Shown here in pieces: positions 17,213-25,373 of a stretch of DNA of 64,000 nt. Source of the DNA: JAWXBG01 sp044375415 (GTDB lineage: Bacteria > Bacteroidota > Bacteroidia > Flavobacteriales_D > Sanyastnellaceae); NCBI GenBank assembly GCA_044375415.1, contig JBILMS010000010.1:1-64000 (forward strand). Reading direction: 5' to 3'. Below the pieces are notes generated by a model. The model did no database searches and was not told the origin of the DNA. It worked only from the letters and a program-made list of their open reading frames with translations. Each line of letters starts with the position of its first letter. Within the stretch, counting starts at the first letter, position 1. Position numbers and translations under genes: made by a program.

Positions 17213-18622
17213 TTATAAAGGAGATACCTCGGGACGGGATCTTTCAGAAAATGACTTTTCTATGAAAATGAAAAGAATCAGCAAAATGTATTCGGCTGCT
17301 ATCAGAGTGTACTTTTCTTTCCACACTCCCGGACCATAATGAGAATAACTTAATACGATGAGGAAACTCCAATAAACCACATATCTCCGTTCGGTAAATA
17401 CGGACAGAAACAACGGCAGAATAAGGTACCAAGGATGCACTGTAGTCGAAAATAAAATATGAATGGTAGATACAAGTAACATCGATAAAAAGAGCTTTTG
17501 TCGAAATGCCGGAATAAAGGAGCGAATGGAAATGTAAACGATCGTACAAGCCGCCAAAATAGGACCTATGAAATCTATTTCGTTGTATCCTCTGATCAAA
17601 CTGGAGAGTTCTCTCAAGACATAATAGAAAGAAGCATTGAACTCAAATTGTCGGAAATAAAGATCTAGACTATGACCTATGTTTTGAAGCCATTCCAATG
17701 AAACAAAAGGAGTGAAGAAAAATAGCGTCAATCCGACGGAAATCAAGCCGAATACAAAACTTTTCCACCAACCTATAATGGGTATAAGCAAGGGTAAAAA
17801 CATCAGGGGAATGAGTTTCGTCGATATTGCTAATCCGAAGGCAACCGCGGAAATAGCAAACAACAACCACTTCGAATTAAAATTCTGGTCTTTTGAAAAA
17901 GTAGGATCTGAGTTGTCGAAACCCCCGTTGGTTTTCTCTACAAAAGAGACTAGGAAAAACATGGCTATCGACATAAAAAATATCATGAAACCTTCGGGAT
18001 GAAGATTTCCGGAAAGTTCAATTATAATAAGTGGGTTCAGAACATAAAGCAGACTTGTTTCAATCGGTTTGCGGAGTTTTTTTAAAATGAGAATTATAAA
18101 AAACACAGTGCCGACTTCGAAAAGAACCATCCATAATCGCAGCCAAAACACAAAAACACCTGTATCGGAGCCCGATAAAGAAACTGTCATTGCCCACATG
18201 AACTGACAGACAGGAGGATATACCGTATAGTATTCTTGCGAATTAAGTTGATCGAACAAAGATTGATCGACCCCGGAAATGGAGTTTGGTTGATAGAGAA
18301 ATTCTCGAGGCGTATAACTGAACACCATTTGCGGGTTGGAATTGGCAATGGTTCCATCCCACAAAAAGCGGTAATAATCGGTACTTAGAAGAGGTTCGCT
18401 GAAAAAGGTCGCCAAGCGAATAAGTACGGTAAGTGCAAGGATTTTACTGGTATTAAGTCTTATTCTATTGAAAATTAGCAAATAAGCTCCAAAAGCAATT
18501 AGATAAGGTAGAAGTAATGAGAGGAAATGATAGCGGTCGGAGAAGAGAGATAGGTAAAGTAACGCTATCATTAGAGTCGTTAATCCAATGAAAAAGAGGA
18601 GTTTATTCTTTTTTGAGTCCAT
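17213..18622 (-). CDS. Multi-pass membrane mannosyltransferase-like protein (GT87/MptB-like)
   Basis: The 469-residue product (start at 18622, since an upstream in-frame start adds only nine residues) has about 10-12 hydrophobic segments. A conserved DYYRFLWDG loop follows the second or third segment, as in polyprenol-phosphate-dependent GT-C glycosyltransferases of the DUF2029/MptB type. Other family-like phrases are YPPVCQFMWA and NLHPEGFMIFF. Such enzymes transfer sugars from lipid-linked donors across the inner membrane. The acceptor here is unknown. It sits upstream of the PNGase F-like gene on the same strand. Whether the two share a transcript is not shown. Confidence 0.75.
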   Translation of the reverse strand: MDSKKNKLLFFIGLTTLMIALLYLSLFSDRYHFLSLLLPYLIAFGAYLLIFNRIRLNTSKILALTVLIRLATFFSEPLLSTDYYRFLWDGTIANSNPQMVFSYTPREFLYQPNSISGVDQSLFDQLNSQEYYTVYPPVCQFMWAMTVSLSGSDTGVFVFWLRLWMVLFEVGTVFFIILILKKLRKPIETSLLYVLNPLIIIELSGNLHPEGFMIFFMSIAMFFLVSFVEKTNGGFDNSDPTFSKDQNFNSKWLLFAISAVAFGLAISTKLIPLMFLPLLIPIIGWWKSFVFGLISVGLTLFFFTPFVSLEWLQNIGHSLDLYFRQFEFNASFYYVLRELSSLIRGYNEIDFIGPILAACTIVYISIRSFIPAFRQKLFLSMLLVSTIHILFSTTVHPWYLILPLFLSVFTERRYVVYWSFLIVLSYSHYGPGVWKEKYTLIAAEYILLILFIFIEKSFSERSRPEVSPL

Positions 18623-18645
18623 TTTCAGATTGGAAATGTAGGGCA

Positions 18646-18673
18646 ACAAAAAAGGGCTCCAAAGAACCCCTTT
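18646..18673 (-). terminator. Intrinsic terminator of the response regulator gene
   Basis: On the minus strand AAGGG and TTC pair with GGA and CCCTT across a single G/G mismatch and a 3-base loop, and a T-run follows at 18648-18653. It lies just downstream of the regulator gene and just upstream of the mannosyltransferase start. Confidence 0.7.
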
Positions 18674-18768
18674 CTGTAAACCTGCAAGGAAAATTTTGAA
18701 ACCAACGCAGTCCTGGAAAACTGCGTACCGTTATTTAGACGGTGGAATAAAGTTTGGTTGCCTGTTTT

Positions 18769-19482
18769 TTAGAAACTTTTTTCTATTGGCGTAAACTTGT
18801 ATCCTACACCTCTGACGGAGTGGAAGTAAATGGGTTGCCTCGAATTGGGCTCAAAATGTTTACGGAAAAGAAGAATAAAGTTGTCAATCGTGCGTGTACT
18901 GGGGAAAACATCGTATCCCCAAATTTTTTCAAGAATCTCTTCGCGGGACACAACCTCTCCCTTTTTTTGGATTAAAAGTTTGAGCAACATGACCTCTTTT
19001 CGGGATAATTGGTGATTATTTCCCTCTTTATCGATAATGGTAAATGTTAAAAAGTTGACCTTATTTCCCCCGAATTCATATTCGTTGACATCATCGAGGG
19101 ATGTGTATCCGGTATTTTTTCGTGTAATGAGTTTTTGAACACGGATGAGAAGCTCTTCGAAATCGAAGGGTTTTGGCAAGTAATCGTCACCCCCGGCCCT
19201 CAAACCCTCAATTCTCTCTTTGCTACTTCCTTTCGCCGACAAAAAGAGAACAGGCGTTTTTATTCCCTCTAAACGGATGGTTTCACAAATCGTAATTCCA
19301 TCGACTTCGGGCAACATAACATCGAGAATACACAGATCAAATGCCTGATTTCGAAATTTATCGAGTGCTATCGGTCCCGTGGCAGCGTGAATAACCTTAT
19401 ATCCTTCCATTTCCAAGTTTAGTCGGATCATGGAAGCAATGCTCTCTTCATCTTCTACCAGCAATATTCTGTATTCGTCCAT
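18769..19482 (-). CDS. OmpR/PhoB-type response regulator
   Basis: A 237-residue two-component regulator. The receiver domain (about 1-120) has the acidic pair at Glu10/Asp11, phospho-acceptor Asp54 in ILDVMLP, Ser82 and Lys104 in YLPKPF. The winged-helix DNA-binding domain (about 135-235) shows LSRKEVMLLKLL, EEILEKIWGYD and VRGVGYKF. It is a transcription factor activated by phosphorylation. No histidine kinase gene lies next to it, so it is an orphan in this window. The gene is divergent from the menaquinone pair, whose start is 110 bases away. Confidence 0.93.
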   Translation of the reverse strand: MDEYRILLVEDEESIASMIRLNLEMEGYKVIHAATGPIALDKFRNQAFDLCILDVMLPEVDGITICETIRLEGIKTPVLFLSAKGSSKERIEGLRAGGDDYLPKPFDFEELLIRVQKLITRKNTGYTSLDDVNEYEFGGNKVNFLTFTIIDKEGNNHQLSRKEVMLLKLLIQKKGEVVSREEILEKIWGYDVFPSTRTIDNFILLFRKHFEPNSRQPIYFHSVRGVGYKFTPIEKSF

Positions 19483-19592
19483 TCTTTTGATTCAATGTGC
19501 CAGCAATATTACAACTCTGTGTGCGGCATATAGAGGAACTTTTATGTGCGATCATTGTTCATTCCGTGCGACCTAATTACCTTGCCCCCGTT

Positions 19593-20012
19593 ATGAATAA
19601 AGAATTAGAAGAAAAATTTGCCCATCTGAGTAAAAACACATTGATGGAAGCTTTGGGCATGGAATTCATTCACATTTCCGAGGGACACGTAGAAGCAAGG
19701 ATACCTGTAGACCACAGAACACATCAGCCTTATGGAGTTTTGCACGGTGGAGCAAGTGCTGCATTGGCCGAAACCTTAGGGAGTTTTGGTTCTCATTTTT
19801 TGGTAGAACAGGAGGGAGCCCAAGCATTCGGTGTCGAACTCAATATTAATCATGTCAAAAGTGTACGCTCCGGTTGGGTGCGTGGTATTGCTCGTATAAA
19901 ACATCAAGGGAGAAGTCTGCATGTTTGGAACATCGACATTGTAGATGATTCCGAGCAATTGGTGGCTACCTCTCGACTAACGGTCATGATACGTGAGCGA
20001 AAAAATGGATGA
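19593..20012 (+). CDS. menI: Hotdog-fold thioesterase, probable DHNA-CoA thioesterase
   Basis: Starting at ATG 19593 gives a 139-residue PaaI/YbgC-type hotdog protein. An in-frame upstream start would add 32 residues unlike the family and overlap the promoter region. The conserved core is QPYGVLHGGASAALAETLGS and the later NINHVKSVRSGWVRG. Family members hydrolyse acyl-CoA thioesters. Overlap with menF by eight bases points to the 1,4-dihydroxy-2-naphthoyl-CoA step of menaquinone synthesis, so the symbol menI is an inference from context. A TACCTTGC sequence at 19580-19587 may be the -7 box. Confidence 0.8.
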   Translation: MNKELEEKFAHLSKNTLMEALGMEFIHISEGHVEARIPVDHRTHQPYGVLHGGASAALAETLGSFGSHFLVEQEGAQAFGVELNINHVKSVRSGWVRGIARIKHQGRSLHVWNIDIVDDSEQLVATSRLTVMIRERKNG

Positions 20013-20973
20013 TACTTCGGCGATACATCGCATTTTAATGAACAAAGAGCCCTTTCTCTTTTTTGCCAAAGCGGGAGAAAGAGAGTTGATTTCTTCCGAT
20101 CTCATTGATTTATCAAGGTTTGTCATATCAAATTTTGAACTTACTCCTTTTTCAAATTCTGAGCGGGGCAGCGAGGACTTAGAAATTTCTAAAGAAGAAT
20201 ACATTCTTCGTCTTGGTAAAATGATTGAAGAATTGAAATCGGGTGAATATGAAAAGGCCGTATTTAGTCGAATAAAGAAGGTAGATAGAGGAAATGATCC
20301 GGCGCTTCTCGAAAAACTTTTTATGGGCTTGATGGGAGCATATCCATTGGCACATATTTTTCTATTTAAAAGTCGGGAAAATCAACTTTGGATTGGAGCG
20401 AGTCCGGAATTACTCTTTCGTAAAAGAGGCAAGAAGATCGAAACAATGGCCTTGGCGGGCACGCAGAAAAAGGTCGAAGGTCAGAACTTAAGTGAATATA
20501 CTTGGGGGGGCAAAGAGATTCGGGAGCACCAAGTGGTGGCCGATTTTATTATCTCAAAACTAGAGAAACTGGGCATAACGGGAATTCACAGAGGGGAGAT
20601 GGAAACCGTTGAGGCCGGACAGGTAGTTCACCTCAAAACAAAAATTGAATTCGAAACAGAAGTAGATAAGGGAATATTAGCGGAGACATTACATCCTACG
20701 CCCGCGGTAGGTGGATTTCCAAGAGATAGAGCACTGTTGGCAATAGCTAATCACGAACTACATAGAAGAAATTATTATGCCGGTTATATTGGTGTTCATT
20801 ATTCCGATGAAGATTCGGATTACATCGTAAATCTTAGATGTATGCGGGTTTTCCCGAGTCATTTTTCACTTTTTGTAGGTGGTGGTATCAACGCTCAATC
20901 CGACCCCGAATCCGAATGGCAAGAAACGGAATTGAAATCGAGAACATTGATTGATGTAATTGCGATGGCGTAG
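20005..20973 (+). CDS. menF: Isochorismate synthase
   Basis: A 322-residue chorismate-binding enzyme. Start at ATG 20005 is preferred over GTG 19993 because it gives a normal N-terminus with an eight-base overlap on menI. Family motifs are GASPELLF, ETMALAGTQ, EHQVVADFI, LHPTPAVGGFPRD and YYAGYIGVH. It converts chorismate to isochorismate, the first step of menaquinone synthesis. EntC-type siderophore synthases share the fold, but the adjacent hotdog thioesterase favours menaquinone. Other men genes are not in this window. Confidence 0.9.
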   Translation: MDDTSAIHRILMNKEPFLFFAKAGERELISSDLIDLSRFVISNFELTPFSNSERGSEDLEISKEEYILRLGKMIEELKSGEYEKAVFSRIKKVDRGNDPALLEKLFMGLMGAYPLAHIFLFKSRENQLWIGASPELLFRKRGKKIETMALAGTQKKVEGQNLSEYTWGGKEIREHQVVADFIISKLEKLGITGIHRGEMETVEAGQVVHLKTKIEFETEVDKGILAETLHPTPAVGGFPRDRALLAIANHELHRRNYYAGYIGVHYSDEDSDYIVNLRCMRVFPSHFSLFVGGGINAQSDPESEWQETELKSRTLIDVIAMA

Positions 20974-21027
20974 GGACGGACTGCCGTCCGTCCCCACGCC
21001 GTCCGTCCCCACGCCGTCCGTCCCCAC
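20973..21027. repeat. GC-rich palindrome plus three 15-bp tandem units
   Basis: GGGACGGA (20973-20980) pairs with TCCGTCCC (20987-20994) in a hairpin. From 20983 three identical 15-bp units GCCGTCCGTCCCCAC run to 21027. The element begins at the last base of the menF stop codon and is far more GC-rich than the genome. It resembles REP-type palindromes that have amplified in tandem. A reading frame crosses it by chance from 20960, but I do not count this as coding. Confidence 0.9.
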
Positions 21028-21029
21028 CA

Positions 21030-21062
21030 TTTGCACAATCCTCTTGTTTCCCTTTATTTTTG
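21030..21062 (+). promoter_or_regulatory. Promoter TTTG-N21-TATTTTTG, near-leaderless
   Basis: TTTG at 21030-21033 and TATTTTTG at 21055-21062 match both parts of the Bacteroidota consensus with a 21-base spacer. The ATG at 21068 is five bases past the -7 box, so the message should be leaderless or nearly so. The -33 box begins only three bases after the GC-rich tandem array. Confidence 0.7.
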
Positions 21063-21067
21063 TTCCG

Positions 21068-22096
21068 ATGAAAAAACTCGTAAAACCTTTTCTTCTAGTT
21101 TCAGCGATTATTATGCTTACAATTGTTGGTTGCAAACGCAACTACAAAGCATCTTTCGAGAAAACTCTCATGGGGAAACCCCTAAAGATTATCCTCGGTC
21201 AAGAACCGGGTTCGGCAGATTCTGCTATTGATGCCACTATAGCTAATGTGGAATATTTATTTTCATCGACCCTCGAAGGTTCAGTTATGAAACGTTTCAA
21301 CGAGTGGCCTTATGCCGATAGTCTCATGCCCTTTGTAGATCGCGAAACCCTCTATGCTCAGGTAAAAGATTATGTACAGGAATTGTACGATCAGACTTAT
21401 GGTTATTTTGATCCTACCTTGGTTCCATTAGCCGAAGCTCGCTCCAAAGTGATGCCCGGATATCAACTCGAAGATGCTGTGATTGACGAACTAATGCAAT
21501 ACTGCGGAATGGATAGCCAGGTTTTCGAATTGCGCGAATACTACAATGAGCAGGGTGTTTACGAGAAGAGTTTTTTGAAGAAAAAAGATCCTCGAACTCG
21601 TGTCGATCTGAGTTCATTTGGAGGTGCTTATGCTCTCGATATCATTCGTTTTTATCTTGTAGAACATGGAATTGATATGTTTAGGATAGAGTGGAATGGT
21701 ATGGTGGTGAATCAAGGATATGACCTCGAGGAATACCGTTATTTGGTAGCCAACTTGCCGGGTGATTTGGGCGAACAGAAACTAAATGTTTTTAATAAAG
21801 CTGTGGCATATATGGATCAGGAAGCAGTTAAAAAGGTACTTTCTGAAACTGTAATATATCCTGCTGAAAACACTACCACCAACACCTTTGTTATGTCCGG
21901 TAATGCGGCCACATCGTATGCCTATGCTCAAGCTTTTAGTGCTATGGGTGCTCAAGAAATGATGATGTATTTTGAAGAAGCCCCGAGCCGCGATCTGGAG
22001 GTAACGATGATCTTTCAGAAAGACGGCGGTTTTTATGCAGGTAGCACTCCGGGAATCGAAGCGTTGTGGGTCAACACCAACGAAAATGCGGAATAA
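21068..22096 (+). CDS. ApbE-like lipoprotein, divergent
   Basis: A 342-residue protein with a lipobox (IIMLTIVGCKRN), so it is probably anchored to a membrane. Length and order of elements match ApbE FAD:protein FMN transferases: an N-terminal segment with GSVMKRFNEW, a central DLSSFGGAYALDII in place of the usual DLGGIAKGYAVD, and a late ATSYAYAQAFSAMG where the metal-binding ADALATAL motif is expected. Key Gly, Lys and Asp residues look altered, so it may be a pseudoenzyme or have a changed substrate. ApbE proteins attach FMN to Rnf and Nqr subunits, none of which lie nearby. Homology is inferred from motif order only. Confidence 0.6.
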   Translation: MKKLVKPFLLVSAIIMLTIVGCKRNYKASFEKTLMGKPLKIILGQEPGSADSAIDATIANVEYLFSSTLEGSVMKRFNEWPYADSLMPFVDRETLYAQVKDYVQELYDQTYGYFDPTLVPLAEARSKVMPGYQLEDAVIDELMQYCGMDSQVFELREYYNEQGVYEKSFLKKKDPRTRVDLSSFGGAYALDIIRFYLVEHGIDMFRIEWNGMVVNQGYDLEEYRYLVANLPGDLGEQKLNVFNKAVAYMDQEAVKKVLSETVIYPAENTTTNTFVMSGNAATSYAYAQAFSAMGAQEMMMYFEEAPSRDLEVTMIFQKDGGFYAGSTPGIEALWVNTNENAE

Positions 22097-22186
22097 GTTG
22101 TTTTTGGTATGATTTTTCCGTTTGTCACAACTCAGAAAAGTAATTAGTATATTATCTTACATTCGTTCCTAACATATTAAATCCGT

Positions 22187-24391
22187 ATGATCAAAAAAGC
22201 CCTTATTTTATCGGTGTTTCTCATGAGTGCCGGAATTCTATTTTCCCAGAAAAAACTGACCAACGAACTAGTGTGGGCGGGAGCTGAGTTTAATTCTGCC
22301 GGTATCTCCGGATTAAAATCGATGAACGATGGAGAGCATTACACCACCGTTTCGGAGAGCGATGCTTTCGGAGCAGTGATTGTAAAATGTGCTTATGCCA
22401 CCGGCGATACAGTGGGAAAAATAGCAACATCGAAAGATATCTTTAACGATGCTACCAAATCATTTGACGACTATGAGTTCAGCAAAGATGAGAAGCAGAT
22501 TTTGATTACTACAGGGACTGAACCGATCTATAGATATTCTTATTCAGCTCAATATTTCATCTACAATACAGAGACAAAAAAGACGATTCCTCTTGCGGAA
22601 GAAGGCAAAGGAAAACAGATGTTAGCTACGTTTTCTCCCGATGGGAAAAAAGTCGCTTTCGTAAGAGGCAACAATCTTTTTGCAATGGATATTGCAACAA
22701 GAGGTGAAATACAAATCACCACGGATGGAGAGTGGAATAAGATTATCAACGGTTCACCAGACTGGGTTTATGAAGAAGAATTTGCACTCGTGCGCGCCTT
22801 CGAATGGTCGCCCAACAGCGATCGAATTGCCTATTACCGATTTGATGAATCGGAGGTTAAAGAATTTTCGTTTGATACCTACGGAGACTTATATCCCGGC
22901 GAATACTCTTACAAATACCCCAAAGCCGGAGAAGCGAATAGTGTTGTGACTATTTATGTTTACGATTACAAATTAGGTCAAAGCAAGCAAGTAGATACAG
23001 GTACAGAAAAGGATCAGTATATCCCGCGAATTAAATGGAGTCAGAGTAATGATGGCTTGTGCGTGATGCGCATGAATCGCCATCAGAATAGCCTCGAGTT
23101 TTTGCTTACAGATCTAAAACAAGTCTTACCTGCTCAAATTCCCGTAAAAACTATTTTTTCCGAAAACGCTTCAACCTACTTAGATATCTCAGACAATCTG
23201 ACGTTTCTTCCTGATGGCAAAAGTTTCCTTTGGACTAGCGAACGCGATGGTTATAATCACATCTACATTTTTGATATGATCGGCAACGTGGTGCAACAAG
23301 TGACCAAAGGAAATTACGACGTTCTCGATTTCTTTGGGCTCGGCGAAAAGGGAGTTGTTTACTTCAGTAGCAGCGAAGTTTCGTCTATCGAAAAACACAT
23401 TTACAGCGTTTCAATTATCCAATCAAAAAAATCGACAAAGCAAAAACTGAGTACTCGTTCCGGAACGAATGACGGCACCTTCAGTTCAACCAAAAAGTAC
23501 TTCATCAATTTTAATTCAAATGCCAATACACCGGCATTTATAACTCTTTGCGACAACACGGGTAAAGAAGTCCGCGTACTTGAGAATAACCAAAAGTTGA
23601 TCGAAAGATTATCAAAGTACACCTTGGCCAAAAAGGAATTTTTCACCTTCAACAACGACGCCGGAATAGCCTTGAATTGTTGGATGATGAAACCTACAAA
23701 CTTTGACCCTGCGAAAAAATATCCGGTTTTGGTAGCTATTTATGGAGGTCCGGGGAGCAACACGGTAAACGATTCTTGGGGAGGAAGAAACTACTTGTGG
23801 TATCAACTACTTTGTCAGGAAGGATTTATTGTTGTAAGCTGCGACCCGAGAGGTACTATGAATCGCGGTCGTGACTTCAAACACAGCACGTATATGAATT
23901 TGGGTAAACTGGAAACCGAAGATTTTATTGATTTCGCAGAATACCTCGGAAGACAGACATACGTTGACAAAGCACGAATAGGAATTCAGGGTTGGAGTTA
24001 CGGCGGTTACATGACAAGTTTATGTATGACCAAGGGCGCCGACGTTTACTCAGCCGGTATTGCAGTTGCTCCGGTTACAAATTGGAAATACTACGATAGC
24101 ATTTACACCGAACGATTTATGCGTACACCGCAGGAAAATGATGGTGGATATGAAAACAATTCTCCGATCAATTTTGTAGATCAAATGAAGGGAGATTTTT
24201 TATTGGTGCATGGTTCGGCCGACGACAATGTGCATTATCAAAACACTATGGACATGATCTCTGCTTTGGTGAAAGCCAACAAACAGTTTGATCTATTCAT
24301 TTATCCAAACAAAAATCACGGTATATATGGAGGCAATACAAGATTGCATTTGTTTACCATGATGACAAATTTCCTTAAGGAGAAATTGTAA
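22187..24391 (+). CDS. Dipeptidyl peptidase IV, S9 family
   Basis: A 734-residue exported serine peptidase. A signal peptide covers about 1-20 (SAGILFSQ). The N-terminal beta-propeller carries the double-Glu substrate anchor at DWVYEEEF (Glu196-198). The alpha/beta-hydrolase domain has Ser604 in GWSYGGYM, Asp679 in HGSADDNVH and His711 in KNHGIYGG. Length and motifs match bacterial DPPIV, which removes X-Pro or X-Ala dipeptides from the N-terminus of oligopeptides in the periplasm. Two POT peptide carriers follow 1 kb downstream and could import its products. Confidence 0.95.
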   Translation: MIKKALILSVFLMSAGILFSQKKLTNELVWAGAEFNSAGISGLKSMNDGEHYTTVSESDAFGAVIVKCAYATGDTVGKIATSKDIFNDATKSFDDYEFSKDEKQILITTGTEPIYRYSYSAQYFIYNTETKKTIPLAEEGKGKQMLATFSPDGKKVAFVRGNNLFAMDIATRGEIQITTDGEWNKIINGSPDWVYEEEFALVRAFEWSPNSDRIAYYRFDESEVKEFSFDTYGDLYPGEYSYKYPKAGEANSVVTIYVYDYKLGQSKQVDTGTEKDQYIPRIKWSQSNDGLCVMRMNRHQNSLEFLLTDLKQVLPAQIPVKTIFSENASTYLDISDNLTFLPDGKSFLWTSERDGYNHIYIFDMIGNVVQQVTKGNYDVLDFFGLGEKGVVYFSSSEVSSIEKHIYSVSIIQSKKSTKQKLSTRSGTNDGTFSSTKKYFINFNSNANTPAFITLCDNTGKEVRVLENNQKLIERLSKYTLAKKEFFTFNNDAGIALNCWMMKPTNFDPAKKYPVLVAIYGGPGSNTVNDSWGGRNYLWYQLLCQEGFIVVSCDPRGTMNRGRDFKHSTYMNLGKLETEDFIDFAEYLGRQTYVDKARIGIQGWSYGGYMTSLCMTKGADVYSAGIAVAPVTNWKYYDSIYTERFMRTPQENDGGYENNSPINFVDQMKGDFLLVHGSADDNVHYQNTMDMISALVKANKQFDLFIYPNKNHGIYGGNTRLHLFTMMTNFLKEKL

Positions 24392-24404
24392 TATTTAGGT
24401 AGTG

Positions 24405-25301
24405 ATGAGAGTAATACTGATCACAGCACTTGTTTGGTTTAATTTTATTTTAACCGAGGCTCAACAAGTACCGGACACGGTTTTTAGGTATCCTGTGGCT
24501 AACCCTTCTTATAGTATTGGTGCAGGGCCTGTTGTTGCAATTGATGAGGGGCACAACAATTTTCACACGAGAACGGGACGTTATGCGGCTTTTTCCCGTC
24601 TACTTGCAAGTGATGGATACCGACTTCAATCCCTTATGGATACTATCATTACCGATAGCTCATTGGTGGGAATAGATGTTCTGGTGATAGCGAATCCACT
24701 ACATCATTCAAATATTTCGAAATGGTCCTTACCAACCCCATCGGCTTATACAGATGACGAAATTTTATGTATTCGAAATTGGGTTGAAAAGGGAGGTAGT
24801 TTATTTTTAATAGCCGATCATATGCCCTTTGCCGGTGCCGCACTTCCTTTAGGAAAAGCTTTTGGTGTTTAGTTTGTGAATTGTTTCACTAAGGATAAAC
24901 ATAGCAGAGGCTGGGAGGAATTTACTTGCCAAAAAGGACTGAATTGTTCCAATGAGTTGATAGATTTGAAAGACGATACGATTATCACATTTACCGGTTC
25001 TGCCTTTAAGATTCAACGAGATCATATTCCTCTATTAGCTTTGGACGGAACGTTTACACTATTTCTTCCCAAGGTGGCAGGAGAATTTGACAATAATACA
25101 CCTGCTCTTCCCGGACAAAGTTTCGAGCAAATTGCAGCTTTGGAATTTGGTGACGGAAGGTTGATAATCAGCGCTGAAGCGGCTATGTTTTCGGCACAGC
25201 TCACCGGTCTCTTATCGAGGCCTGTAGGATTCAATAATCCTGAAGCACAGGACAATTGTGCTTTTCTGCTCGATCTCATGCGATGGCTCTCAGGAAAATA
25301 A
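24405..25301 (+). pseudogene. DUF4350-like protein interrupted by in-frame TAG
   Basis: One reading frame runs from ATG 24405 through a TAG at 24870-24872 to the stop at 25301, so two halves sit in the same frame. The first half has a signal peptide (FNFILTEAQ), AIDEGHNNFHTRTGRYA, DVLVIANPLH and LFLIADHMPFAG. The second continues with FVNCFTKD and ends GRLIISAEAAMF...LLSRPVGF. These phrases match a family annotated as DUF4350-like exported proteins of unknown function. The single TAG between FGV and FVN looks like one substitution, perhaps from GAG or CAG. A read error or codon readthrough is also possible. No start codon for an independent second half is convincing. Confidence 0.75.
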
Positions 25302-25373
25302 ATTCGGCGGTCGAATCGATGATTCCTTTATATTTGGCCGAAACCAGTTTATAAAATCATACCAAGACTACTT

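Noticed and set aside
20960..21067. An upstream extension of the ApbE-like gene through the GC-rich repeat
   Set aside because: It would encode the 15-bp repeat as Ser/Pro/Thr-rich sequence before a perfect lipoprotein signal. The promoter at 21030 also lies inside it.
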